A DNA stretch of 64,000 nt from Gordionus sp. m RMFG-2023 (Eukaryota; Nematomorpha; Gordioida; Chordodea; Parachordodidae): assembly GCF_954871325.1 (NCBI RefSeq), contig NC_088777.1:12377366-12441365 (forward strand), read 5' to 3'. Positions 34,336 to 45,167 of this stretch are shown piece by piece. How positions within the stretch are numbered: the first letter of the stretch is position 1; each line of letters begins with the position of its first letter. The notes under the pieces are model-generated. The model ran no database searches. It worked only from the letters and a program-made list of their open reading frames with translations, and was not told the origin of the DNA. The position numbers and the translations under genes were made by a program.

Positions 34336-35444
34336 AAAAATTATCTATCAAAAGATATATAATAGATGAAATTACGTAAAATATAAATATATAATAATCA
34401 TTTTTAAAATATATATTAAAGTAATCAATCAAAAAAATATTAAAAAAATTTATTACAAATATATATTAAAAATTATCAATCAAAAAATATCAATCAAAAG
34501 AATATATTTAAAAAAATTTATTAAAAAAATATATTAAAAAACATCAATCAAAAAAATTTATTAAAAAAAATCATATAAACACAAAAAATTAAAAATATCA
34601 ATCAAAAATATATATTTAAAAATATTAATTTAAAAAATCAAATAACACAAAAAAAAATATCAATCAAAAAAATATATTTAAAAAAATTTATTAAAAAAAC
34701 ATATAACACAAAAAATAAAAAAAATTAGCGATCAAAAAGAAAAATATCAATAAAAAAATTATATTGTAACAAATTAAAATATATTTTAAAAAAAATATCA
34801 ATCAAAATATATATTGTAACAAATTAAAATATATTAAAAAAAAATATAATATTAATCTTAAAAAATTATTAATAATAACGAAAAAATTATTAATAATAAC
34901 GAAAAAATTATTAATAATAACGAAAAAATTATTAATAATATAATATTACAAAAATTACACATTGCCTGATTTAACCCGGCAATGTATACTTTGCCGAAAT
35001 AACAAAATTACCCTGCCTACCACTACCTCACATTGCTGGAATTTTCACATTGCCGCTAACATACATACTAAATAAAGAAATTGTATAAAAACTATTTTAT
35101 ATATATTTATTAGTTTAGTTTGATGAATAACACATATAATCTTAAGTAATTTACCATATTATTTATGATTTATTTAAAAATATAAATGTGAATAAAATTA
35201 AATAGTTATTAAAAAATAATGTGGATTTAGATGGCGCATAAATATAAATATTATTTTATATAATTAGATATTAATTTAAAATAATAAAATAATATATTTA
35301 GGAAATAGTAACAGTTAAATATTATTTGTAACTTAGTTAAAATAATAAACTAAGCTTTAATCAGTATATGTTTTTAAAAATATGTATAAATATAAATAAA
35401 ATAGACTATAATACATGGTTTATATTATAATTATAATAAAATAA

Positions 35445-35693
35445 CACAATAATTCCAGTAGGGTTTAATTCGATCATATTTGACTTTAATTAATTATAAA
35501 AAAAAATGGAGAACTAATTTTTAATAAAATAATTTTTATTTATGGAAAAAAATATATTTATTTATAAATAAAAAAAAAATTATTTTGAAATAAATAAATA
35601 TTGTTAATGGTAAAAAAAACAACATGCGTTCTTTAAAAAATGAAAATTTTATTTTTTTTATAATTTTTTAAATGCAACAATAGTTGCAAGTAA
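35445..35693 (-). mobile_element. Remnant of a MULE end
   Basis: Contains catgcgttctttaaaaaatg and aatgcaacaatagttgcaag, matching the right end of the MULE at 26000-26122 including the inner repeat word. It also has a ccagtagggttt word like the adjoining MULE sequence near 25845-25870. The outermost bases and the other end are lost or unrecognisable. Confidence 0.65.
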
Positions 35694-35745
35694 CCGATAG
35701 AATACATGATTTACATATACATATTAAATAAAGAAATTGAATAGT
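35694..35745 (+). repeat. Fragment of the same LTR family
   Basis: Reads gatagaatacatgatttac and then atacatattaaataaagaaattg, matching the last third of the Gypsy LTR. It directly abuts the MULE remnant, which suggests that a second LTR copy was cut by that MULE. Confidence 0.7.
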
Positions 35746-37690
35746 AATTAACTAGGTTCTTTTATAAGTAAATGTCCAAATTAGTCAGATTTTTTATAAG
35801 TAAATGTCCAAATTAGCCAGATTTTTTTATCAGTAACCTCTTTCACAATGTACAAATTAGTAAAGTTCTTTTATCAGTAATATTTTTTCCAAAGTCCAAA
35901 TTAGCATAGGTTATTTTATTAAATTACCATAGGTCCATATCCAAGTTTTCACAGCATTATTTTCCATAATGTTTCATTTTTACTGAACCATCAATTTCCC
36001 AAATCATCACTATCTCAACTAAATCCCCAAATTAATTATCACAAATTATCTATAATCTTAAAATCATATTTAAATCCATTTACCTCTTTATTCATACCAG
36101 ATGGCCTTTCATATTTGATGAATATTTTCTAATCAATAAAATCCCAAATCATTAACCAAAATCCAATAATTTTTCAATTCATTCTTCATATAAGATCTAT
36201 AAAAAAATTTGAAAAAAATAGTTTTCTTTTTATAGCTATTTACGGTTTTTTGTAGTACTTATTTTGAATATAATATAATTATGACATATTAAAGACTAAT
36301 CCACAAAACATATTTTCGCAAGCTTATTTGATTTCCATGGATAGTATAAATTAGCATATGATATATCTCAAGTTATTTAGTGAAAGAAATTCGCTTCTAT
36401 TTATTCAATTCACAAAAATAGGAAGAAAATAAATACATTCTTCTCATCTTAAACTAAAGATTGCTACAAAATTTTATAACTTTAGTAACTTACTAATCTT
36501 TTATTTACAATGATATATGTAAGAATAATGGTTGATTATTAAAAAAAATCCTATTCGCCAGGCAACAGTTTGTAGGAAAGGTAATGAATTATGATATTCT
36601 TTGCAGCTCTCATTTTTAGATTCTCCATATCATTTTCCGTTGATTGTCAGATTTGATAAGATTTATAACCGTATTGAAATCAAATAAATTGAAATTTTGA
36701 GTTTATTAATTTTAATTAGATTTATTAGAGATCGCTAAGGTAAATTTTATTTATTTTCTAAATAAATATCTAAACCATATCTAACTTGTTTAGGTATGAA
36801 TTTTATCCTGTACATTTGCAGTTGCATATCGCCATCACAATTAGCCATATATTTTCAGTTAAATTTTTCTTCATCCAACTAAATAAATATATTTATATCC
36901 GATAACTTGCATTTTCTATTAGGTATAGCCTTAAGTTGAAAAACATAAAAGAAATAAAGCTTATTCGGTTATAACAACCAAAATAAATCGCAAGAGCTAT
37001 TAAATTATTGCCAGTTCATTTAGCTCGAATCGCCTTCACAACACAAATTTTATATTATAATATAATCAATCAATTTTTTAATTATTATATTATTCTTATT
37101 AGATTCTTTTATCAAAAAATTTACCATTCATATTCATATAAATGATAATGTTTACTATTTTTAATTAATAGGTATATTTATGAATAATTCAGTTTAAAAA
37201 AATTGAATATGATTTAATTCATTTCGAATCGTATTCGTTTTTGAATAAGCCAAATTACTATATAACTAATTAAAAAAAGTTTATACTTTAGTCTGATTCG
37301 TTCCCGACCCTATATTGATAGATAAAAATAAATATTTATTTTATGGATTTAAATATATGAATGAAATATTAACTTTCGTAAAATTCGTATAATTATAAAA
37401 CCTGGAAAAAATTTACGCTCATCTTTCGTTCGGTTATTACTGAATTTATCTATTATCCATCTTTTAAATTTAGGCCAACATTTTATATTTCTATTTAGTT
37501 CTAAAAAATAAACTCTGATACTATAAATTATTTAAATATTTTAACCTTTAACTTTCTTAGGAAGGCTTTTTTCATCGATTCCCTGACAGCATGAAAAAAT
37601 ATAAACAATTTTAATAAGAAATTAATGATTATATTATAAAAAGATGAAATAAATTCCAAAATTAACGTATTACAAATTAACAAAAATGTA
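35746..37690. other. AT-rich intergenic stretch
   Basis: No supported gene. A short tandem pair (ttttttataagtaaatgtccaaattag) occurs at about 35760-35815. The rest shows only short frames and A/T runs. Confidence 0.5.
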
Positions 37691-37694
37691 TAAT

Positions 37695-38000
37695 AATCTA
37701 GGATTATCTTTCAATGATCGTATCAATGATATAATTATCTTTAAAATCCCACAAAATAAATTCTTGAGAATTAGGATAAGTGTTACTTTTGGCATGATAT
37801 AGTATATTATAATAAAAAGTATTAGAATACTGCTTCAGAAAATGTATGATCATCTAGAATTATCTTTCAATGATATAATTATCTTTAAAATCACAAAATA
37901 AATTCTAACATCTTTGAGAATTAGGGTTTATAAGTGTTACTTTTGGCATGATATAGTATATTATAATAAAAAGTATTACAATACTGCTTCAGAAATTATT
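37695..38000 (+). repeat. Direct duplication, about 154-bp period, two units
   Basis: The block ctttcaatgat...ataattatctttaaaatc...gttacttttggcatgatatag...actgcttcaga occurs twice. The word ggcatgatatag starts at 37791 and again at 37945, 154 bases apart. The copies are highly similar with a few small indels, so the duplication is fairly recent. Function unknown. Confidence 0.85.
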
Positions 38001-38134
38001 TTCCAAATGATCGCGATGCGATTGCTTTATATTTCCTAGTAATTGGTCATTGAAGCGATTTATTTGAGTTTCAAATGATCAAAAAGTCTGATCTTAAATA
38101 GTTAAATTAATACAAAGTTTTTAATAAATTTTGT

Positions 38135-38413
38135 ATGAATGATGATAGGAGATTATCGATTGGAACTTATTTATTGTTTTTTCAATCAATATATATTTTC
38201 TCTAGATATAAAATCATAACAAGGCCTTATTCATTTTTCAAGGAGGGGAAAGCTATAGGACAACATTTTTATTTAAAAATGCTATATATCATGATTATAT
38301 TGTTTATAAGTATAATATTATCTCCCTTAAAAGATATTAAAACTATTTTTATTGAAAGAGAAATTGATCCTATATGTAATAATTATTTTAAATATAAGGA
38401 ATCCCAATATTAA
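38135..38413 (+). CDS. Small hypothetical protein, weak
   Basis: A 92-codon frame from MNDDRRLSIGTYLLFFQSI to a stop at 38411. It has one clearly hydrophobic stretch (MLYIMIILFISIILS) that could span a membrane and a charged tail ending EIDPICNNYFKYKESQY. No homologue is recognised, and frames this long occur by chance in AT-rich DNA. It could be a small gene or an exon, and the evidence is length and the hydrophobic segment only. Confidence 0.2.
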   Translation: MNDDRRLSIGTYLLFFQSIYIFSRYKIITRPYSFFKEGKAIGQHFYLKMLYIMIILFISIILSPLKDIKTIFIEREIDPICNNYFKYKESQY

Positions 38414-38662
38414 AATGTAAAAACGTTATATCGAATCGATTAATAAGCCTATACCGATGTTGCCATTTATATCATCTAAATTTACGATGTGAGCATCATG
38501 GTCGTATAGGAGCGCCAATTTTATACAAAAAAATTGTTATTTCAGAGTAGTTAGTGGCACAGCAATGATAAACATAGGATGGAAAATCCTATGAGGTTGG
38601 GAAATAGGGAATATTTAATATTTTTTAAAATATGGTTTATTGCATTTTAAGGATTGTCTTAT

Positions 38663-39058
38663 CAGTGGCGTAGCTAGGAATTTTCCTTAGAGGGGGTCCA
38701 TACATATAAAAGCCTGGGGGCTTCGCCCCCAGACCCCCCTTTAACCCCTTTTGCCATCTTACAAATCATAACCATATCTTCGATAATATATAATAAATAT
38801 ATTTTTTTAAATTCATCAATAATTTGTTTTATAATTTAGTAGATTATTCTCAATCTTTATAATATTACTATCCAGTATAATTTCAATAGTAATATAATAT
38901 CCTTCCACAAACATCAAAACCAGAAAAATATAAATATTATTGGTATTTATTTCATATAAAGTCACCACTTATAAGTCTTTTGAACGTATAATCTAAAAAT
39001 AAATTTTTGCTCTGGGAGGGGTCCAAACCCGAAAACCACCCCCGTAGCTACGCCACTG
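38663..39058. mobile_element. hAT (Tip100-like) MITE, 396 bp, perfect TSD
   Basis: Ends cagtggcgtagctagg and gtagctacgccactg, the same family as the two larger hATs at 20274 and 39500. A perfect 8-bp duplication, tgtcttat, flanks it (38655-38662 and 39059-39066). The left end forms the stem-loop gggggcttcgccccc near 38716. No coding frame. Confidence 0.93.
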
Positions 39059-39499
39059 TGTCTTATTCTATATATGATATCTCGTAGCATATAAGATATG
39101 AAAGGGATATTTGCACTAACAGATTAGACCCCATACACTTCACGAAAACAGCAATTTTTTTATAAGAATAAAACGACGAGATCTAATACTTTTATAAAAA
39201 TACATAAACGTATATAACGTTCATGCATGATTATCCAATGTTTTAGAAAAATATTTAACAAAGCTTCTCTTATCCAACGTTCTTTAACACATGGGAGAGT
39301 GTGAGACTGCGTGGTAATATGATGCAATTGTGCTTTAGTCACCACAGTCACTATTTATTTTATAATTGGACAATTTTTAATTGTTTATTATGAATAAAGG
39401 TATGCCTAAAATATGAAAAAATTAACATTTTATAATTACTAATTTATTTCTATATTTAAAATTATATTCATATTCATTTTGATAATGATGTCATAAGAC

Positions 39500-42400
39500 C
39501 AGTGGCGTAGCCAGGATTGATCCATGGGGGGGGGGGGGTTTGATAAATTTTTTGGGGGCTTCGCCCCCAAACCCTCTTATCAAAATTTGCCAATATTTTG
39601 TGTATTATACCCAGGCCAGCATAAATATGAAAAAATATTAGAATTAAAATTTTTGCCAAATTTATAATTAATAAGCGACTGAAAGCATTATTTTGAAAAT
39701 GTTATCAATGTTTAGTAAATTGTATATTAATTCAATCTATTCGATGTAAAAAAAATTTGCCTCCCCCCAAACCTTCCAATTTTATGATCAACTCAATATA
39801 TCTTATTCTATGTTAAAAATAATTATTTTAATTAAATTTTTGCATATAACAATATTTTGCAGATATTTAATTTATTATTAACTTTATTTATTTAACTATG
39901 TATTTATTTTAATATTATATAAAAAAATAAATTTCAAAATATATAAATTTTATACAGATTATTATATTAAAATTTGAATGTAAATAACTATATTTTAAAA
40001 AAATAAAATTGCAATAAAATATGTAATTCTTGCTAAAAAAATACAATTTAACAATTTTATTTAGTATAAACCCTTTATTTAACTATGTGTTTATTTTATA
40101 TACAAAAAATAAATTTCAAAATTAGAAATTTTATACAGATTACTATTTTAAAAATTGATTGTAAATATCTATATTTTAAAAAAATAAAATTACAATAAAA
40201 TATAAGTAATTCTTGTATGCAATTTAAAAAAATATAATTTAACAGTTATATTTAATACAAATGAGTATATTATATAAATAATTCTTATTGTAGGTGCAAT
40301 ACTATTATTAAATATAGTATAAAAATATCATGACTAAAAATTCATTATAATTAAGTTTTACTAAAAATTTTATGACTAAGAAAATATTACAATTATATGA
40401 TTTGAATTTATAAAGAGAGGTCTACTTTTCTCTGAGATTTGGCTAATTCATCTAGATTCATATTTTTATCTAGAATAATCTCCTTATAAATATTTAATAG
40501 GGCTAATCCATTTAAACGGTTTTCACCGGTGCTATTTCTTAAATAGGTTTTTAACCTTTTCAAAGTTGAAAAAGACCTTTCATTAGTGCAGGTACTAATC
40601 GGTAAAGTAGCTAAAATAAAAAACAATGTTTTGATATTGGGCAGGGAATCTAAAGTGCAATTACACACGGAAAGGGCCTGCAAAGCATTTTTTGGTCTCA
40701 AAGAGTACATTTTTATACCAAAATTCGACATCACAAAGTAACTTATCATACGACCCTAATAAATCATCAGAATAAAACTCTGAGATGTTCTTAATATCCT
40801 CTCGCGTTTCAAGTGTAATCAACAATTCAGACTCAACCGGCAAAAGAAAATAAAAGCTTTTTAAAATAAAATTGTGACTTATAAATCTTTCCTTTAATTG
40901 AAATAAAAATGTATCAATAAGTGGAATAAAAATGTTAATTTTATAAAAATCCTCAATCGTAGATGCATCAATATTTGAGCGATTGGATTGTCTAGAAACT
41001 ACTCTAGGTTTAAAAATATCAATCCCAAACTTATTAGCGATCTCCTTTACTTTCTCATATATTTCGTGAAATTTTTCATCCACATTATCTCTGATATTTG
41101 TTAATATTTCAACAATATCCTCTGCCCTATTCATAACCTCCCTTAAATCCAAATCAATTTTTTGTAACATTTTGCTAAAATCATATGTATAATTAAATAA
41201 AAAATAAACACATTGAATTGAAATTAAAAATTGAGGCTTCGTAATAGCCTGTAAAAGATTTTCCGCATCTGCGGAATCTTTATCTTTGCGTAATATGTAT
41301 GATTCCAGTGCCACAAAAATAACCTCATATAACTCGATGAATCACCGATTGTTGTCTTTCAATGAATCTTGTGGGACAAAATCTTTTTAATTTTTTTTTT
41401 AATTTTTTGAATCAATTTCATCGAACGTTTGGGTAAAAATCTTCCTCTTCTTGGGTGGGGTAAAGAAGTCACAAACCGACGATATTGTTTCTAAATTTTG
41501 AAAAATATATAAAAATTATATAAAGATATCTATAATACATAATAAAATCTAATAAATTTCAATTAAATCAAAATATTTTTACGTAAACTGTTCCGGATGT
41601 CTCTAATTTCACATGCCTCAGTTATCATCAAATTCAGGCAATGTGAACAGTGAACATAAAGAGCTTTGCTATAAAGCTCTCTAATTCTTGACTGGACCCC
41701 TTTAACATGGCCACTCATCGAGGGAGCTCCATCGTACCCTTGGCCTCTCAGTAGATTTAAATTTAAATCCAGGTTTTGAAGTGATTTAATAATTTGATTA
41801 GCAATCGTTTCTGACTTAGTGTCAGGTAATTCAATATATTGAACAAATAGTTCCTTCATTTTATAATTAGTTGTTCAATATTACCAATATCGGAAGTTTC
41901 ATCCGCCAAAACACTAAAAAATGGTGATGCTTTGACTTTTGAAGAAACTTCCTTTAATATAAACTGATTGCATATTGATATTATTTCATTTTGAATAGTG
42001 GGACTTAGGTAAGTAGCATTTTTAGAGGAGCTTTCAAAAAGCTTTAGGTAGTTGTCATTATTATTACATAAAAATTTCAATGATTCCTTGAAATTTCCTT
42101 CATTGTGAGAAGGGGATGTAAGTGTTAGGGGGCCAGGAGATATCCTATGAGCTCTTAACGCCAAGCCCTGCCTCCCTAACCAAATGATCATCAATAATTA
42201 TAATTATTCTTGATCGATTTTGGTCTTTCTAATTGCAAGATTTAAATAAAAGATATTATAAATAATACCATTACCTTCGTCATCTGAGGATACAACGAAA
42301 ACCAACTCAACTGATGGCTGATTTTTACTAGCAAGAGCAACATCTATATCTATATATATTTCTAATTCAAATTACACAACTTAAATTTTTATATACCTTT

Positions 42401-42933
42401 TTCTTTTTGTTGTTGACGAAAAAACTTACGGATATCCATATTTAAAAATTATAAAAAATTAAAATTTACAAACTATCTATATAGTTTAAAAATATATATT
42501 TAATAATTAAATTTATAAATATCTAATTTAACTATGCCAAGCCAGAAAATATTTACAAAATATCTTTATTGTTATTTAATAAATTTAACTATGCCAGAAA
42601 TTATTTACATACAATATATCTTTATTCTTTTATTGTTATTTAATATTTTAGTTCATATAATTTATATATATTTTTAAACGATGTGCTCATTTAAAATTAA
42701 AACTCCTTTTTTTATAAATATATTTCATTGTGATATTCATATTGTATTATATATAATATATTATCTTATTTCTCTAAATTGAAACCGTTTTTTAAATATA
42801 ATTATTCGCAATAAAAAAATAATAATTTTTTATTTTATAAAAAAAAAAGAAAAAAAAATTAAAAAAAAAATTTTTTTTCCATGGGGGGGGGAGGGGGTTC
42901 GACCCCCCCCCCCACCCCTTGTCTACGCCACTG
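39500..42933 (-). mobile_element. hAT (Tip100/ZMYM1-like), 3.4 kb, perfect TSD
   Basis: 3434 bases with ends cagtggcgtagccagg and gtctacgccactg. A perfect 8-bp duplication, cataagac, flanks it (39492-39499 and 42934-42941). Terminal G/C runs include gggggcttcgcccccaaac near 39554. The minus strand holds a nearly complete but frame-disrupted transposase (40408-42194). It is the longest family member in the window and the probable type of source for the 1.7-kb and 0.4-kb copies. Confidence 0.95.
40408..42194 (-). pseudogene. hAT transposase (Tip100/ZMYM1-like), disrupted
   Basis: Frame blocks on the minus strand in order: 42194-41856 with FFSVLADETSDIGNIEQL (first catalytic Asp region); 41859-41563 with LRGQGYDGAPSMSGHVKGVQ (second Asp) and ALYVHCSHCLNLMI; 41314-40661; and 40749-40408 with the dimerisation domain ATLPISTCTNERSFSTLKRL. 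The order and motifs match zinc-finger MYM-type-1-like hAT transposases, which usually have about 700-800 residues. The usual N-terminal TTF-type zinc finger is not evident. At least two frame changes separate the blocks, so this copy is probably dead. A shorter sister is at 20843-21787. Confidence 0.88.
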
Positions 42934-42941
42934 CATAAGAC

Positions 42942-44702
42942 ATAGTTTCTATCAAACTCTTAGATGTATATCATCCATTTTTATATTGATGATATTGATA
43001 TATGTTGTATTCCATATTAAATCGGCGTAATAACTCGATTCTTAACCCGACCCTATTTAATTTTTATAAAAACTTGTATTTTGCTAGCATGTACACTAAT
43101 AAAAATGTAAAATATAACTTTTCAAATCGACTATTTGATATATACTTATTTTTAAAAACGCCAAAATTTGAAAATACAATTTTAACTTTAAATATCTCAA
43201 AATATAATTAAATTAAATATATAATTTCTATATTAGTTCTTTAATATGACATAAAATTTTGTAACTTATAAAAACAGCTTAGCAAAAACCCGAAAATAGA
43301 AAACCGAAAATAGCCATAAAAAGAAAACTGATATTTTATTTTTCCAAATTATTTTCAAGACAAAAAAATCCTAGAGTGGGACGAGTTTTTTTTGAAAAGA
43401 GTTATTTTAAATATAAGTTGTACATGTATAGTGATTTATTTTTTTAAAAAACAATATACAAATAAATAACATTAATTCGAATATTCTAAAAACCCCCGAT
43501 TATTTTGACGTTTTTTTTGTATATTTTAAAAACATAAATAGCTTTAATTTGGAAGCCCTATAAAGAATAATAATGATTTTGTAATAATAAATTAACAACT
43601 ATGATTAGTAAGTCAACGCCCAATAATCTCTTAACCCCATCTAAGATAGATTTTGACAAGAAATAAAAATAATTCCATTTCTTAAAATTTTTGACCTAAA
43701 AACTCGGTGAGTGAAAATTGGAATTTATTCTTTATTGCCGGATAATTAAATCCCTGTGATCGGATGTTTTGAAAGTCGTAGTACAGGATCGAATGAAATA
43801 CTTTAACCCATTAATAATCAACGTACTATATCTGCAAACGTTGTTATTTATTGATTTTTCATGTATTTTTTGAATTGAAATAATTTCACATATGATTCTT
43901 ATAGCTCGAAGATTGTACTATAACATAAAAAAACATTTTTTAAAAAATATTTATTTGAGTGTCTAGATGCCATTGAAATTCGACAATTTTGGACTATTGA
44001 AATTCCAAATGTTCTAGGTTCCCTCGATGAAAGATTTTTTTTTAACGCAATTGACATAACTTTATTTCTAACAGATGCCTTAACCTATTCTAATTAATTT
44101 TTGCCCATCATTCTAATTCTCGGATTTATAATCATGTTTTTTCTTACCATTTATGCAACGTTGACCACATAAGGGTTTTAAAAAAGTAATTTTTCTAAAA
44201 AAAATTGGCATAATATAAAATACTATTTTTTCATCATAATATTTTTATTATTTATAAAAAATTTCCAGAAAATTCTTAATTTTATTCTTATTTTATTTTT
44301 TCATATGAATACAAAAATTATATGCAAATTATTTATTATCATCTTATATTTGCCATATTTTTAAATAATATAAAAATATTATTATATCCATGCTTTTCGA
44401 TGAAGGCCCTGTTTAAAAAACAGATGTTCTAATTATACTTCCTAATGCTGCTTTAGTTAGTGACGAAGAAGATTTCAATGAAAACGATCTAACTGAAACA
44501 TCTAATCTTCCCCTAGATACTGCAGGGGAGATCGAAATTCAAAGTCCAGCAGACATTGATATTGTCTTAGAAACCTAAATATCCAATTAAATTTTCTAAA
44601 TAATTTAAAATGGAGAAAAATTGATCCAATTCACACATCGAGACCTATTGATACTGATAATGAATTATTATTAAATTTTAATTTGATTTGATAAACTCCA
44701 AC
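42942..44702. other. AT-rich intergenic stretch
   Basis: No supported gene. A short plus-strand frame near 44445-44578 reads NAALVSDEEDFNENDLTETS and then a further acidic run ending in a stop, which could be a small exon or chance. The 69-codon frame at 43002 has no recognisable features. Confidence 0.4.
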
Positions 44703-45167
44703 CTTCAAAAACCCTTGCCTACCCCCCTAAAAAATTACCAGGGGATAATTTATTGATATTCTTTTCAGAAAATTTATAAAGGATAACTTAAATTAATCAA
44801 TCTCTACTACCAACTATCGATATTTTGTGAATATAAAGAATTTATTTTTTAGATAATAAATTCAATTAAAACCTCAATTATTTACAATAAATTAATTATT
44901 ATGGCATTATGAGCGAAATATGTAAACATTTTAAATTACATTTAAACGGATTTGAAAACCATGTGTTTCAGCAATAATTTTGTCCTGTTTCTATATGGGT
45001 ATCAAATAAATAGTATTTAAAAAATCTTTTGATTATATTAATTTTATCAGGCTAAGCGGGCATCTTAAGATGTAATGAATATTATTATTAACGCAAAACA
45101 TAAAATGGGTATTAAATGAAAGTTAAATACAAAATATTTAGACTTTGATATTAAATATAATTATAAG
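44703..45167 (+). repeat. Second copy of the 27.1-kb repeat family
   Basis: From ccttcaaaaacccttgcc onward it matches 27108-27420 with few differences (cctacccccctaaaaaatt, ctactaccaactatcgatat, gaatataaagaatttattt). The family continues past the hAT inserted at 45168-47883. Poly-C and accc-rich words beyond it (47950-48600) suggest that the longer element includes the tandem repeats there. Confidence 0.7.

Larger units (their letters stand above)
29245..35055. mobile_element. Foldback-type element with 119-bp satellite arms, non-coding
   Basis: 5.8 kb bounded by an inverted repeat: gcggcaatgtgaaaattcc at 29245 and its complement ending at 35055, with similarity for over 100 bases. Inside each end lies an AT-rich zone of TTTTGATTGATATTTTTTT-like words (29340-30130; complement at 34335-34970). 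Next come inverted tandem arrays of the same 119-bp unit (30132-32700 in one direction, about 33300-34330 in the other), and a unique middle of roughly 600 bases. The flanks are an imperfect 8-9-bp duplication (atatacat left, acatacat right) when compared with the intact 5' LTR. Long inverted arms made of tandem repeats are the defining trait of foldback elements. No coding frame is present, so it relies on some other element's transposase. Confidence 0.85.
15092..35087 (+). mobile_element. Gypsy/Metaviridae-type LTR retrotransposon, broken, opened by five insertions
   Basis: Fossil LTR element spanning about 20 kb, of which roughly 5.5 kb is its own sequence. Order of parts on the plus strand: 5' LTR, gag with a CCHC knuckle, aspartic protease, linker, reverse transcriptase, RNase H, integrase, then 3' LTR. 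The order protease-RT-RNase H-integrase is diagnostic of Gypsy rather than Copia. It is interrupted by a P/THAP element (16587-18467), a reversed fragment of its own family holding two nested hATs (19787-22540), a MULE (22650-26122), a 0.5-kb unclassified element (27108-27602) and a foldback element inside the 3' LTR (29245-35055). Beyond these it has several smaller lesions, so it is clearly dead. Age: old enough to have collected a deep nest; the 5' and 3' LTRs have visible differences. Confidence 0.9.
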
